Origin: an uncultured Bacteroidales bacterium
Lineage (GTDB): Bacteria > Bacteroidota > Bacteroidia > Bacteroidales > UBA932
Length of the DNA stretch: 64,000 nucleotides
Direction of reading: 5' to 3'
Assembly: GCA_944326235.1 (NCBI GenBank)
Contig: CALVDH010000002.1
Span: forward strand, 81,693-145,692
Part shown: in pieces, positions 54,580-62,396 of the stretch
How positions within the stretch are numbered: the first letter of the stretch is position 1
Layout of the letters: the number at the start of each line of letters is the position of its first letter
Made by a program: the position numbers and the translations under genes
Notes under the pieces: generated by a model
Told to the model about the DNA's origin: nothing
Seen by the model: only the letters and a program-made list of their open reading frames with translations
Databases searched by the model: none

Positions 54580-54633
54580 CCCCTTCGGAAGGAGTAAGCA
54601 AAACCCACGATTCCGCTACCCCTTCCGAAGGAG
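54580..54633. repeat. Pair of CCTTC-N-GAAGG palindromes spaced 39 bp
   Basis: CCCCTTCGGAAGGAG at 54580-54594 and CCCCTTCCGAAGGAG at 54619-54633, start-to-start 39 bp, as in the array at 33088-33375. The 24-nt spacer, read on the minus strand, carries GGGTTTT at the same offset as in that array. A TTTTTAT follows the second copy, so it may also work as a terminator for the DUF4861 gene. Lies between the ends of the convergent DUF4861 and ATP-grasp genes. Confidence 0.85.
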
Positions 54634-54636
54634 TTT

Positions 54637-57612
54637 TTATATAACGATCCCTCTGCCCAGGCGGCAGTCGATGAAGATCCGCAGAGGCTCCGGGAAGCGG
54701 ACAGCCTTGATGAAGGTCTTTTCTGCGATGGTCTCAGCCTGCCCGATCCGCTCTAGATCGCAGATTCCTTCACCCCTGAAAGGATTGACCGTAAAATAGC
54801 CGATGCCGAGTGAAGTGATATTCTGGAAGAAATGCGTACCCTGGCTGGGGTCTATGCAGAACCCTTCCATACCGCGCTCCACTATGACCTTGGCCTCCGA
54901 AATCTGGTTCCACCTGACCGGAACCCCCAGCCATGGGTCGCTCGAGCCCCAGCGGCCGGGACCTATCAGCACGTAGGAGCGGCCGGCGGCGGCCAGCAGA
55001 GCATTGACCTCCTCCACCTCTGAGGCTATTTCCTCCGTCCTGGACTTGTCGAACACCTCCGGCTTCACGAAGACAACATCCGTGACCCCGTCGATATAGC
55101 CCGCACCCAGAGCGCTCTCCGAATAGACCAGGGCCTCTTCTGCCCTCACCGAAGACCAGTCCATCGACTGCTCCTCCGAGAACTCAGCTATAGGCCTGAC
55201 CTGCAGCACACTCAGGACAGCATCCTCACCCTTGGGCACATCCATGTCGAGAGCGAACTCCATCTCCACCTCGCAGCGCAGCTCCTGCCTGCATATCTCC
55301 AGCAGGTCCGTCAGGATCCTGGGCAGGGGTATGACATCGTACTGGAGGATATTGGCAAATGAGATGACCCTCATTCCCTCCGAGAAAGTTCCGGGCCTGA
55401 GCATCTGGCTCTGATAGTCCCAGGTGGAGGCGACCTTCGCCAGGTTCCGGAAACCCTCTGTCTCCGGAATCGAGAATTTGTGGATATTTACGCCGTCGTC
55501 GATTGAGGTCTTGAACTCCTCCGGCTTCAGGTCCAGGGCATACATGACATCCTGCCCGTCCTTGAGTGCAAAACGGGGCGTGGACATCTGCACTGCCTTG
55601 GCCGGATATTTGGGACAGAAGCGCAGGGTCTTGCCGCCGTCCACGACCACCTTGCCCAGTCCGAAGGCGATATTGACCACCCCGTCCTCGGGAGTCTCGC
55701 CCTCCATGGGATAGAAATTCATCGACTTGGCCACACCCGAGGCGGTGGGGAAAAAGTACCCGCGGTCCTCCGTTCCGCAGACTCCCTGGATGACCACGGC
55801 CATCTTCTCCTCGCTGAGCAGATTGCCGGTAGTGCGCAGATAGGCCCGGCTGGCGGCCAGGAAGACCGAGGCATATACACTCTTGATGGCCTTGCCCAGC
55901 AGTCTGAGCATCTGATCCCGGTTCTCCACGCATGGAATCATGTATGTCGAGTAGATGCCGGCAAAGGGCTGATAGTGCGAGTCCTCCAGTTTCGAGCTGG
56001 AACGCACCGCCAGAGGTGACGAGACCGTAGCGATATAGGCCCTGAGCTGTTCCACCAGTTCCTCGGGCAGTCTGGAACTGACGAACTCCGACAGCAGTTC
56101 CTCGTCGGAGATATTGGCGTCTATGACATACTGCAGGCCGTTTTCGAGGATGAAGCGGTCGAAATAGTCCGTCGCCACCACTACTGTCCTTGGAATGGAG
56201 ACCCTCACGCCGGGATACCTGGAAGTCATCCCGTATTTCTGCAGGACGCTGTTCATGAACGCCAGTCCCCGGGCCTTGCCGCCCAGAGAGCCCTCCCCCA
56301 TCCTCGCGAAACGGATATAGTGCGTATAGGTGTCATTGTCGAAAGAGGCGATGATTCCCTGCCCGGCCTGGATACGGTAGTCCCTGATCTGCCGGATGAC
56401 GAACTTGCGGACATCCTCCGGAGTAGAGAAATCGGACATGCTGGCCTTGCGGATCCGGCGTCCCAGATTGAACAGGCCGCGGGAATACATCCACTTCGAA
56501 AGGCGGTTGCGGGAGCAGTAGTACTCCAGTTCCCGGTCGGGAATCTCCCCTATCAGGGTCTGCAGGTCCTTCAGGTCCCTGGCCCGCGCTATCACCAGAT
56601 GCGTATCCAGGTCCTTCACCACGAAATCCCCGAAGCCGAACTCCTCCGTGATGTACTCCGACAGCTGGATGAGCAGGGAACTCGAATATTTCTCTATGAA
56701 GCCCGCACCTATCTCCCTGGCCGTCTCCGCCACACTGCCCTGAGACGACTGGAGGATGATGGGCATCTGCGGGATGTCATTGCGTATGTACTGGCACAGC
56801 TCTATGCCGGCGTCAATCCTCTCCATCTCCGGCCTGTCCCCCTTGTGCATAACGAAACCGACGTCGGAGATTACCCCGAGCAGGTTCTTGCGGTACTTGG
56901 TGTACAGCTCCATGGCCTCGTCATAGTTGGTCGCCAGCAGAATCTTGGGACGCGCACGCTTCCGGAGCTTGAGCTGCTGCTCGTTCAGGGCCTCTTTCAG
57001 AAACTCCGCACTCTGCTTGAGCACCAGTTTGTAGAGCGCGGGCAGATAGGTGGAATAATACCTTATCGAGTCCTCCACCAGCAGTATGGCCTGCACTCCT
57101 GAGGAAAGGATGTCGGCATCGGCGTTCATCCTGTCCTCAAGCAGCTTGACTATGGCGAGAATAAGGTCGGCGTTGCCGTTCCAGGTAAAGATATAGTCGA
57201 TGGCCGAACGGTCGGCGGCCTCAATCTTCTTGAGCAGTTCCTTTGAAAAATTGGTCAGGATGACTATCGGTATCCCCGGCCATTTCTCACGGATAAGCCG
57301 CGACTGGTCGAAAATGGCGGCGTCCCGGATATTGAACATATCCACTATCAGGTCATACTCCGGATCCTTCTCCAGAAGTTCCATCGCCTCCTGAGTGGTA
57401 TTGACCCAGGTAAAAACAGGTGGGTTGCTGATGTTCAATTCGATATATTCCCGGTAAAGCTGAGCCTCGATCTGTCCGTCCTCCTCGAGGATGTAGGCAT
57501 CGTAGCTGCTGGATATCATGAGAATCCGGCGTATGCGCTTCTCCATCAGTGAATAATAGTCCGTTCTTACCAGTCTCGTCTGGCCCGTAGAATCTGTCCT
57601 GTCCATAGTCAT
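54637..57612 (-). CDS. Two-receiver protein with a PEP/pyruvate-binding (PPDK N-terminal type) ATP-grasp domain
   Basis: About 991 residues. The open frame begins at 57651, but the promoter box TATATTTG on the minus strand (57646-57639) places the message start near 57632, so the ATG at 57612 (MTMDRTD) is preferred; 57606 is possible. N-terminal receiver-like domain 1 (IRRILMISSSYDAYI ... YDLIVDMF ... GIPIVILT). Receiver domain 2 (QAILLVEDSIRYYS ... GVISDVGF ... MPIILQSS ... FIEKYSS, with the acidic pocket, the phosphorylatable Asp and the Lys). Then a PEP-synthase/PPDK ATP-grasp region: GSLGGKARGLAFMNS, VRSSSKLEDSHYQPFAGIYST, and VLIGPGRWGSSDPW. The phosphohistidine and PEP-binding barrel domains of true PEP synthase are absent. 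Function unknown. Confidence 0.78.
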   Translation of the reverse strand: MTMDRTDSTGQTRLVRTDYYSLMEKRIRRILMISSSYDAYILEEDGQIEAQLYREYIELNISNPPVFTWVNTTQEAMELLEKDPEYDLIVDMFNIRDAAIFDQSRLIREKWPGIPIVILTNFSKELLKKIEAADRSAIDYIFTWNGNADLILAIVKLLEDRMNADADILSSGVQAILLVEDSIRYYSTYLPALYKLVLKQSAEFLKEALNEQQLKLRKRARPKILLATNYDEAMELYTKYRKNLLGVISDVGFVMHKGDRPEMERIDAGIELCQYIRNDIPQMPIILQSSQGSVAETAREIGAGFIEKYSSSLLIQLSEYITEEFGFGDFVVKDLDTHLVIARARDLKDLQTLIGEIPDRELEYYCSRNRLSKWMYSRGLFNLGRRIRKASMSDFSTPEDVRKFVIRQIRDYRIQAGQGIIASFDNDTYTHYIRFARMGEGSLGGKARGLAFMNSVLQKYGMTSRYPGVRVSIPRTVVVATDYFDRFILENGLQYVIDANISDEELLSEFVSSRLPEELVEQLRAYIATVSSPLAVRSSSKLEDSHYQPFAGIYSTYMIPCVENRDQMLRLLGKAIKSVYASVFLAASRAYLRTTGNLLSEEKMAVVIQGVCGTEDRGYFFPTASGVAKSMNFYPMEGETPEDGVVNIAFGLGKVVVDGGKTLRFCPKYPAKAVQMSTPRFALKDGQDVMYALDLKPEEFKTSIDDGVNIHKFSIPETEGFRNLAKVASTWDYQSQMLRPGTFSEGMRVISFANILQYDVIPLPRILTDLLEICRQELRCEVEMEFALDMDVPKGEDAVLSVLQVRPIAEFSEEQSMDWSSVRAEEALVYSESALGAGYIDGVTDVVFVKPEVFDKSRTEEIASEVEEVNALLAAAGRSYVLIGPGRWGSSDPWLGVPVRWNQISEAKVIVERGMEGFCIDPSQGTHFFQNITSLGIGYFTVNPFRGEGICDLERIGQAETIAEKTFIKAVRFPEPLRIFIDCRLGRGIVI

Positions 57613-57638
57613 GTGCGGTATCGTTGATATAAGAGGTT

Positions 57639-57646
57639 CAAATATA
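57639..57646 (-). promoter_or_regulatory. Promoter -7 box for the two-receiver ATP-grasp gene
   Basis: TATATTTG on the minus strand, a full TAnnTTTG match. It lies inside the longest open frame and therefore supports a start at 57612 or 57606. Confidence 0.55.
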
Positions 57647-57691
57647 CGCATTTTGAGGGATTTATTCCCATATTTTCACTAACTTCGCCCC

Positions 57692-59347
57692 ATGAAGACA
57701 CTTACCATGCTGGCACTGTCCGCCATGACGGCTGCCGTTACATACACTCCCGCTGCAGCACGGGACATCATCCCCGATACCTGCACCTACACCAACCCTA
57801 TACTCCACGCCGACTACTCCGACCCGGACGCAATACGTGTAGGCGGCGACTACTGGATGACCGCCTCGTCCTTCAACCACGTGCCCGGCCTGCAGATCCT
57901 GCATTCGGCCGACCTGGTGCACTGGAAGATAGTCAATGCCGCCCTGCCCAGGATGACGCCCGAGGAGGATTTTGCGCTGCCCTCTCACGGCAACGGCGTC
58001 TGGGCTCCCTCCATCCGCCACCACGACGGCCTCTACTGGATATTCTGGGGCGATCCCGACCGCGGCATCTACTGTATCACCGCCGAAGATCCGGCAGGAC
58101 AATGGAGCACGCCGCACCTGGTCATCGAAGGCCGCGGCATGATCGACCCCTGTCCCCTCTGGGACGATGACGGAAGGGTATGGCTGGTACACGGCTGGGC
58201 CGGCAGCAGGGCAGGATTCAAGAGCGTCCTCTCCCTCCGCGAGCTGGCTCCGGACTGCAGCGGCCCCGTCGGCGAGGAGATCCTCATCTTCGACGGCAAG
58301 CACAACGGCAATCCCACCGTCGAAGGCCCCAAGTTCTACAAGCGCGACGGCTGGTACTACATCATGGCCCCCGCCGGCGGAGTCAAGGAAGGCTGGCAGC
58401 TCGTCCTCCGCTCCCGCAGCGTCACCGGACCCTACGAGTACCGCAATGTCCTGTCCCAGGGCTCCACAGCCATCCACGGTCCCCATCAGGGCGCATGGGT
58501 CGAGGACACTGAGGGCGGCCACTGGTTCCTCCACTTCGAGGACCGCTACGCCTACGGAAGGGTGGTCCATCTCCAGCCCATGACCTGGGATGATGAAGGC
58601 TGGTGCGTCATGGGCACCGACCCCGACGGCGACGTCACCGGCGAGCCCGTCACCTCATGGCAATGTCCTCCCGTCTCCGCCGGCGCCCGGCAGCTGGAGG
58701 GTCCCGACGCATTGGAACGCGGGGATGACTTTACCTCGAGCGCTCTCTCCCCCATCTGGCAGTGGCCCGCCAATCCGGCTGTGGGACAATACTTCCTCAA
58801 TCCCTCGGAAGGCAGCCTCCGCCTCATCTGCCGTCCCCTCCCCGAAGGCTCGCGGAGCCTCTGGGACTCCCCCGCCCTGCTGCTGCGCAAGCTCATTGGC
58901 CCTGAAGACTCCTTCACCGCCCGTCTGAGCTTCCACCCCTCCTACGGGGGTGACCGCGCCGGCATCACCGTCATGGGCGAGAGCTATGCCGCCCTGAGCC
59001 TGCTCTACGAGGACGGCTCCGTATACCTGACACACGGCATCTGTGAGGGAGCCGACACCGGAGCCTCCGAGACAGAGACCGCCCGTATCCTTCTCTTCGG
59101 TCCCGAAGACCTGCAGCCCTCCTCCGGCAGCGGTGTCTCCGTCCCCGGCATTGTCCTCCGCGTCGAGATAGACGGCCGCTCGGTCTGCACATTCTCCTAC
59201 AGCACCGACGGCAAGCGCTTCCGTCCCATCGGCGAAACATTCACCGCCCGGGCCGGACGCTGGGTCGGAGCCAAGACCGGCTGCTTCGCCACCGCACTCA
59301 TTCAGAAGAACGACGGCGGTACCCTCGACATCCTCGAGGTACAATAA
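57692..59347 (+). CDS. GH43 glycoside hydrolase with C-terminal beta-sandwich domain
   Basis: Exported family 43 five-bladed beta-propeller glycosidase of 551 residues, of the beta-xylosidase/alpha-arabinofuranosidase group. Signal peptide about 1-23 (AVTYTPAAA|RD). The catalytic pocket is seen in NPILHADYSDPDAIRVGGDYW (residues about 32-52, general base Asp), DPCPLWDDDGRVWLVHGWAG (about 151-170) and EGPKFYKRDGWYYI (about 212-225, acid Glu). The C-terminal part from about residue 340 (DDFTSSALSPIWQWPANP) is the concanavalin-like GH43_C2 domain. It probably trims arabinose or xylose side chains from pectin or arabinoxylan. Single gene, ending at a strong bidirectional terminator. TAACTTCG at 57680-57687 may be a weak promoter box. 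Confidence 0.9.
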   Translation: MKTLTMLALSAMTAAVTYTPAAARDIIPDTCTYTNPILHADYSDPDAIRVGGDYWMTASSFNHVPGLQILHSADLVHWKIVNAALPRMTPEEDFALPSHGNGVWAPSIRHHDGLYWIFWGDPDRGIYCITAEDPAGQWSTPHLVIEGRGMIDPCPLWDDDGRVWLVHGWAGSRAGFKSVLSLRELAPDCSGPVGEEILIFDGKHNGNPTVEGPKFYKRDGWYYIMAPAGGVKEGWQLVLRSRSVTGPYEYRNVLSQGSTAIHGPHQGAWVEDTEGGHWFLHFEDRYAYGRVVHLQPMTWDDEGWCVMGTDPDGDVTGEPVTSWQCPPVSAGARQLEGPDALERGDDFTSSALSPIWQWPANPAVGQYFLNPSEGSLRLICRPLPEGSRSLWDSPALLLRKLIGPEDSFTARLSFHPSYGGDRAGITVMGESYAALSLLYEDGSVYLTHGICEGADTGASETETARILLFGPEDLQPSSGSGVSVPGIVLRVEIDGRSVCTFSYSTDGKRFRPIGETFTARAGRWVGAKTGCFATALIQKNDGGTLDILEVQ

Positions 59348-59387
59348 AAAAGGACCTGTCCTATCCGGACAGGTCCCTCTTTTTTCA
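59345..59387. terminator. Bidirectional intrinsic terminator
   Basis: GGACCTGTCC at 59352-59361 pairs perfectly with GGACAGGTCC at 59367-59376 across a 5-nt loop. A run of A precedes and a run of T (59381-59386) follows, so it works on both strands. It separates the convergent GH43 and uxaC genes. Confidence 0.92.
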
Positions 59388-59395
59388 ACCTTCAA

Positions 59396-60799
59396 CTAAA
59401 AATTGAAGAAGTTTTTAGCATTGTTGTAAGAGATGTCCTGGACCATCTGATGTATCCGGGACATCTCGCTCTTAGGCAGCCGTCCGCTCTCCACATCCTC
59501 TCCGATCACGCTGCAGAGTATCCTGCGGAAATACTCGTGACGGGGATAGGAGATAAAGCTGCGGGAGTCGGTGAGCATGCCCACGAAACGGCTGAAGAGG
59601 CCGAGGGCGCTCAGGGCGTTCATCTGCTTGCGCATGCCGTCCTCCTGATCCAGGAACCACCAGCCGGAGCCGAACTGCATCTTGCCGGGCACCGTGCCGT
59701 CGTTGAAGTTGTAGGCCATGGTGGTGAGCACCTCGTTGTCACCGGGATTGAGGCAGTACAGGATGGTCTTGGCGAGCTTGCCCTCTGAGGCCAGGCGGTC
59801 GAGGAGACGGTTGCCGGCGGCGGCGCAGTGTACGTCGTGGATGGAGTCGTAGCCGGTATCGGGACCGAGCTGGGCCATCATGCGGGAGTTGTTGTTGCGG
59901 ATGGCTCCGACGTGGAACTGCTGGGTCCAGCCGCTGGCGGCGTCCATGGCGGCGAAGTCGTAGAGCATCGCGCTGCGGAACTTGTCCAGTTCCTCCGCGT
60001 CGGGAGTCTTGCCGTCGAGAGTGTTCCTGAATATCTTCTCAACTTCCTTCTGAGTATAGTCGGCTGCGTAGAATGTCTCCAGTCCGTGGTCGGAGAGACG
60101 GCAGCCCATCGAGGCGAAGAAGTTGTGACGGCGCTGCAGGGCCTCCAGCAGGTCGTCGTACGAACGGATCTCCATTCCGGCTGCGGCTCCCAGGGCCTCA
60201 ATGTATTTAATGTAAGCCTCGGGGTTCTCGATGGCCATGGCCTTGTCGGGCCTCCATGCAGGCAGCACCTTCACGCCGAAAGGCTTGTCCATGATGGCCT
60301 TGTGATACTCGAGGGAGTCCGCGGGGTCGTCGGTGGTGCAGACCACCTCCACGTTGAAGCGCTTCATCAGGCCCTGAGCGCGGTATTCCTCCGTGGCCAG
60401 GAGCTCGTTGCAGCGGTCGAAGATCTCCCGCGCGTTCTCCGGCTTGAGCAGGTCGTATATGCCGAAGACACGGGCCAGCTCGAGGTGGGTCCAGTGATAA
60501 AGGGGATTACGCATCGTGTAGGGTACGGTCTCGGCCCACTTGCTGAACTTCTCGAAGGGAGTCCTGGAACCGGTGATGTACTCCTCGGGCACACCGTTTC
60601 CGCGCATGGCCCTCCATTTGTAATGGTCGCCTCCCAGCCAGAGCTCAGTGATGTCGCGGAACTGGTAGTTCTCGGCTATCATCTTGGGCACCAGATGACA
60701 GTGATAATCTATAATTGGCAGTTTCTCAGCACTTTCGTGATAGAGTTCCTCAGCAGTGCCGTTGCTGAGCATGAAGTTTTTGTGGATGAATGAAGCCAT
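59396..60799 (-). CDS. uxaC: Glucuronate/galacturonate isomerase
   Basis: Uronate isomerase (467 residues, family length) that converts D-galacturonate to D-tagaturonate, and D-glucuronate to D-fructuronate. Amidohydrolase-fold features: IIDYHCHLVPKMIAEN near residue 29 with the HxH metal motif, ELWLGGDHYKWRAMRGNG, CTTDDPADSLEYHK near 170, QFHVGAIRNNNSRM, and MLTDSRSFISYPRHEYFRRIL near 410. First step of the saturated galacturonate branch for monomers released by GH28. Divergent from uxaB across 145 nt containing both promoters. Confidence 0.96.
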   Translation of the reverse strand: MASFIHKNFMLSNGTAEELYHESAEKLPIIDYHCHLVPKMIAENYQFRDITELWLGGDHYKWRAMRGNGVPEEYITGSRTPFEKFSKWAETVPYTMRNPLYHWTHLELARVFGIYDLLKPENAREIFDRCNELLATEEYRAQGLMKRFNVEVVCTTDDPADSLEYHKAIMDKPFGVKVLPAWRPDKAMAIENPEAYIKYIEALGAAAGMEIRSYDDLLEALQRRHNFFASMGCRLSDHGLETFYAADYTQKEVEKIFRNTLDGKTPDAEELDKFRSAMLYDFAAMDAASGWTQQFHVGAIRNNNSRMMAQLGPDTGYDSIHDVHCAAAGNRLLDRLASEGKLAKTILYCLNPGDNEVLTTMAYNFNDGTVPGKMQFGSGWWFLDQEDGMRKQMNALSALGLFSRFVGMLTDSRSFISYPRHEYFRRILCSVIGEDVESGRLPKSEMSRIHQMVQDISYNNAKNFFNF

Positions 60800-60841
60800 A
60801 TATTTTACCTTTAAATGATATTCCTAAGGTCAATGTTGACG

Positions 60842-60849
60842 CAAATGTA
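60842..60849 (-). promoter_or_regulatory. Promoter -7 box for uxaC
   Basis: TACATTTG on the minus strand, a perfect TAnnTTTG match, about 42 nt before the uxaC ATG at 60799. No clear -33 element. Confidence 0.55.
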
Positions 60850-60879
60850 AGAATTAATTTTCAAAAGACACCATAAAAC

Positions 60880-60917
60880 CGTGCACGTTCACGATTTTTT
60901 TGTAATTTTGCACGAAA
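60880..60917 (+). promoter_or_regulatory. uxaB promoter with CGTGCACG and TGCACGAAA motifs
   Basis: CGTGCACG at 60880-60887 lies 15 nt upstream of the -7 box TAATTTTG at 60903-60910; at the GH28 promoter the same octamer lies 16 nt upstream of its box. TGCACGAAA, the inverted TTTCGTGCA motif, is at 60909-60917 over the predicted transcription start. This placement fits repression by a regulator shared with the GH28 operon. The gene starts at 60945. Confidence 0.65.
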
Positions 60918-60944
60918 ACTTGAAAAAACCAATATTTCAATATC

Positions 60945-62381
60945 ATGGAAAGATTAAACCGTTCAACTGTCAAGGCCCGCACCTACACTGAGAAGGTGAT
61001 TCAGTTCGGCGAGGGCAACTTCCTCCGCGCTTTCGTGGACTGGATTATCTGGAAGACCAATCAGAAAACCGATTTCAACGCCTCAGTAGTGGTCGTACAG
61101 CCCATTGAGAAGGGTATGGTGGACATGATCAACGAGCAGGACGGCCTCTACGACCTGAACCTTCAGGGCATCGATGAGGGCCGGCAGGTGGACTCCATCG
61201 AGATGATAGACGTCATCAGCCGCGGCATCAACCCCTACCGCGACTTCGACGCATATATGAAGCTGGCCGAACAGCCTGAGATACGCTTCGTAATCTCCAA
61301 CACGACCGAGGCAGGCATCGCCTTCGACCCCGCATGCAGGCTGGACGATGCTCCCGCTTCCTCCTACCCCGGCAAGCTGGTCCAGATCCTGTACCACCGC
61401 TGGGAGTACTTCAAGGGCGCTCCCGACAAGGGACTGATCATCTTCCCCTGCGAGCTTATCTTCCTGAACGGAAAGGAATTGAAAAAATGCATAGAGAAAT
61501 ACATCGAGCTGTGGCAGCTCCCCGCCGGGTTCAGGAACTGGTTCGAGAACTCCTGCGGAGTGTACTGCACCCTGGTGGACCGTATCGTGCCCGGATATCC
61601 CAAGGATACCATCAACGAGATTCTGGAGCGCATCGGTTATGAGGACCGTCTCGTAGTAAAAGCCGAGATCTTCCACCTGTGGGTCATCGAGGCTCCCGCC
61701 GAAGTGGCCGCCGAGTTCCCCGCCGACAAGGCCGGACTGCACGTACTCTTCGTACCCAGCGAGAAACCCTATCACGAGCGCAAGGTCACCCTGCTCAACG
61801 GTCCCCACACCGTCCTCTCCCCCGTAGGCTATCTCAGCGGCCTGAACACCGTACGCGAGTGCGTCGAGGATCCCCTAATCGGCCGTTACGTGCGCAAGGT
61901 GATGTTCGACGAGCTGCTCACCACCCTCGACCTGCCCAAGGACGAACTGGAGAAATTTGCTCACGATGTGCTCGACCGCTTTGTCAACCCTTATGTCAAG
62001 CACTTCGTTACCAGCATTATGCTCAACTCCTTCCCCAAGTACCGCACCCGCGACCTGCCGGGAGTGAGGATATACCTCGAGCGCAACGGACACCTGCCCC
62101 AGGGCCTGGTATTCGGTCTGGCTGCCATCATCACCTACTACAGGGGCGGCAAGCGCGGAGAGGACACCATCACCCCTGCCGATGACCAGAAGATACTCGA
62201 CCGTCTCACCGAACTCTGGGCTACCGGCGACTGCCGCAAGGTAGCCGAGGGCGTGCTGGCCGAGAAATACATCTGGGACGAGGACCTCAATGCAGTTCCC
62301 GGCCTGACCGACCTGCTGGCCTCCTACCTCGGGAAGATAGCCGCCAAGGGCATGCGTGCCGCCGTAGAGGAAATACTGTAG
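60945..62381 (+). CDS. uxaB: Tagaturonate reductase (altronate oxidoreductase)
   Basis: Mannitol-dehydrogenase-family reductase of 478 residues that reduces tagaturonate to D-altronate with NADH. Start VIQFGEGNFLRAFVDWIIWK (about residues 19-38) is the cofactor-binding beginning of UxaB. FVISNTTEAGIAFDP follows, then LIIFPCELIFLNGKELKKC, and KVTLLNGPHTVLSPVGYLSG near residue 278 with the family's catalytic region. The distribution of motifs separates it from fructuronate reductase (UxuB). Followed 15 nt later by uxaA in the same operon, driven by the CGTGCACG-bearing promoter. Confidence 0.95.
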   Translation: MERLNRSTVKARTYTEKVIQFGEGNFLRAFVDWIIWKTNQKTDFNASVVVVQPIEKGMVDMINEQDGLYDLNLQGIDEGRQVDSIEMIDVISRGINPYRDFDAYMKLAEQPEIRFVISNTTEAGIAFDPACRLDDAPASSYPGKLVQILYHRWEYFKGAPDKGLIIFPCELIFLNGKELKKCIEKYIELWQLPAGFRNWFENSCGVYCTLVDRIVPGYPKDTINEILERIGYEDRLVVKAEIFHLWVIEAPAEVAAEFPADKAGLHVLFVPSEKPYHERKVTLLNGPHTVLSPVGYLSGLNTVRECVEDPLIGRYVRKVMFDELLTTLDLPKDELEKFAHDVLDRFVNPYVKHFVTSIMLNSFPKYRTRDLPGVRIYLERNGHLPQGLVFGLAAIITYYRGGKRGEDTITPADDQKILDRLTELWATGDCRKVAEGVLAEKYIWDEDLNAVPGLTDLLASYLGKIAAKGMRAAVEEIL

Positions 62382-62396
62382 CGACATAACTTCATC

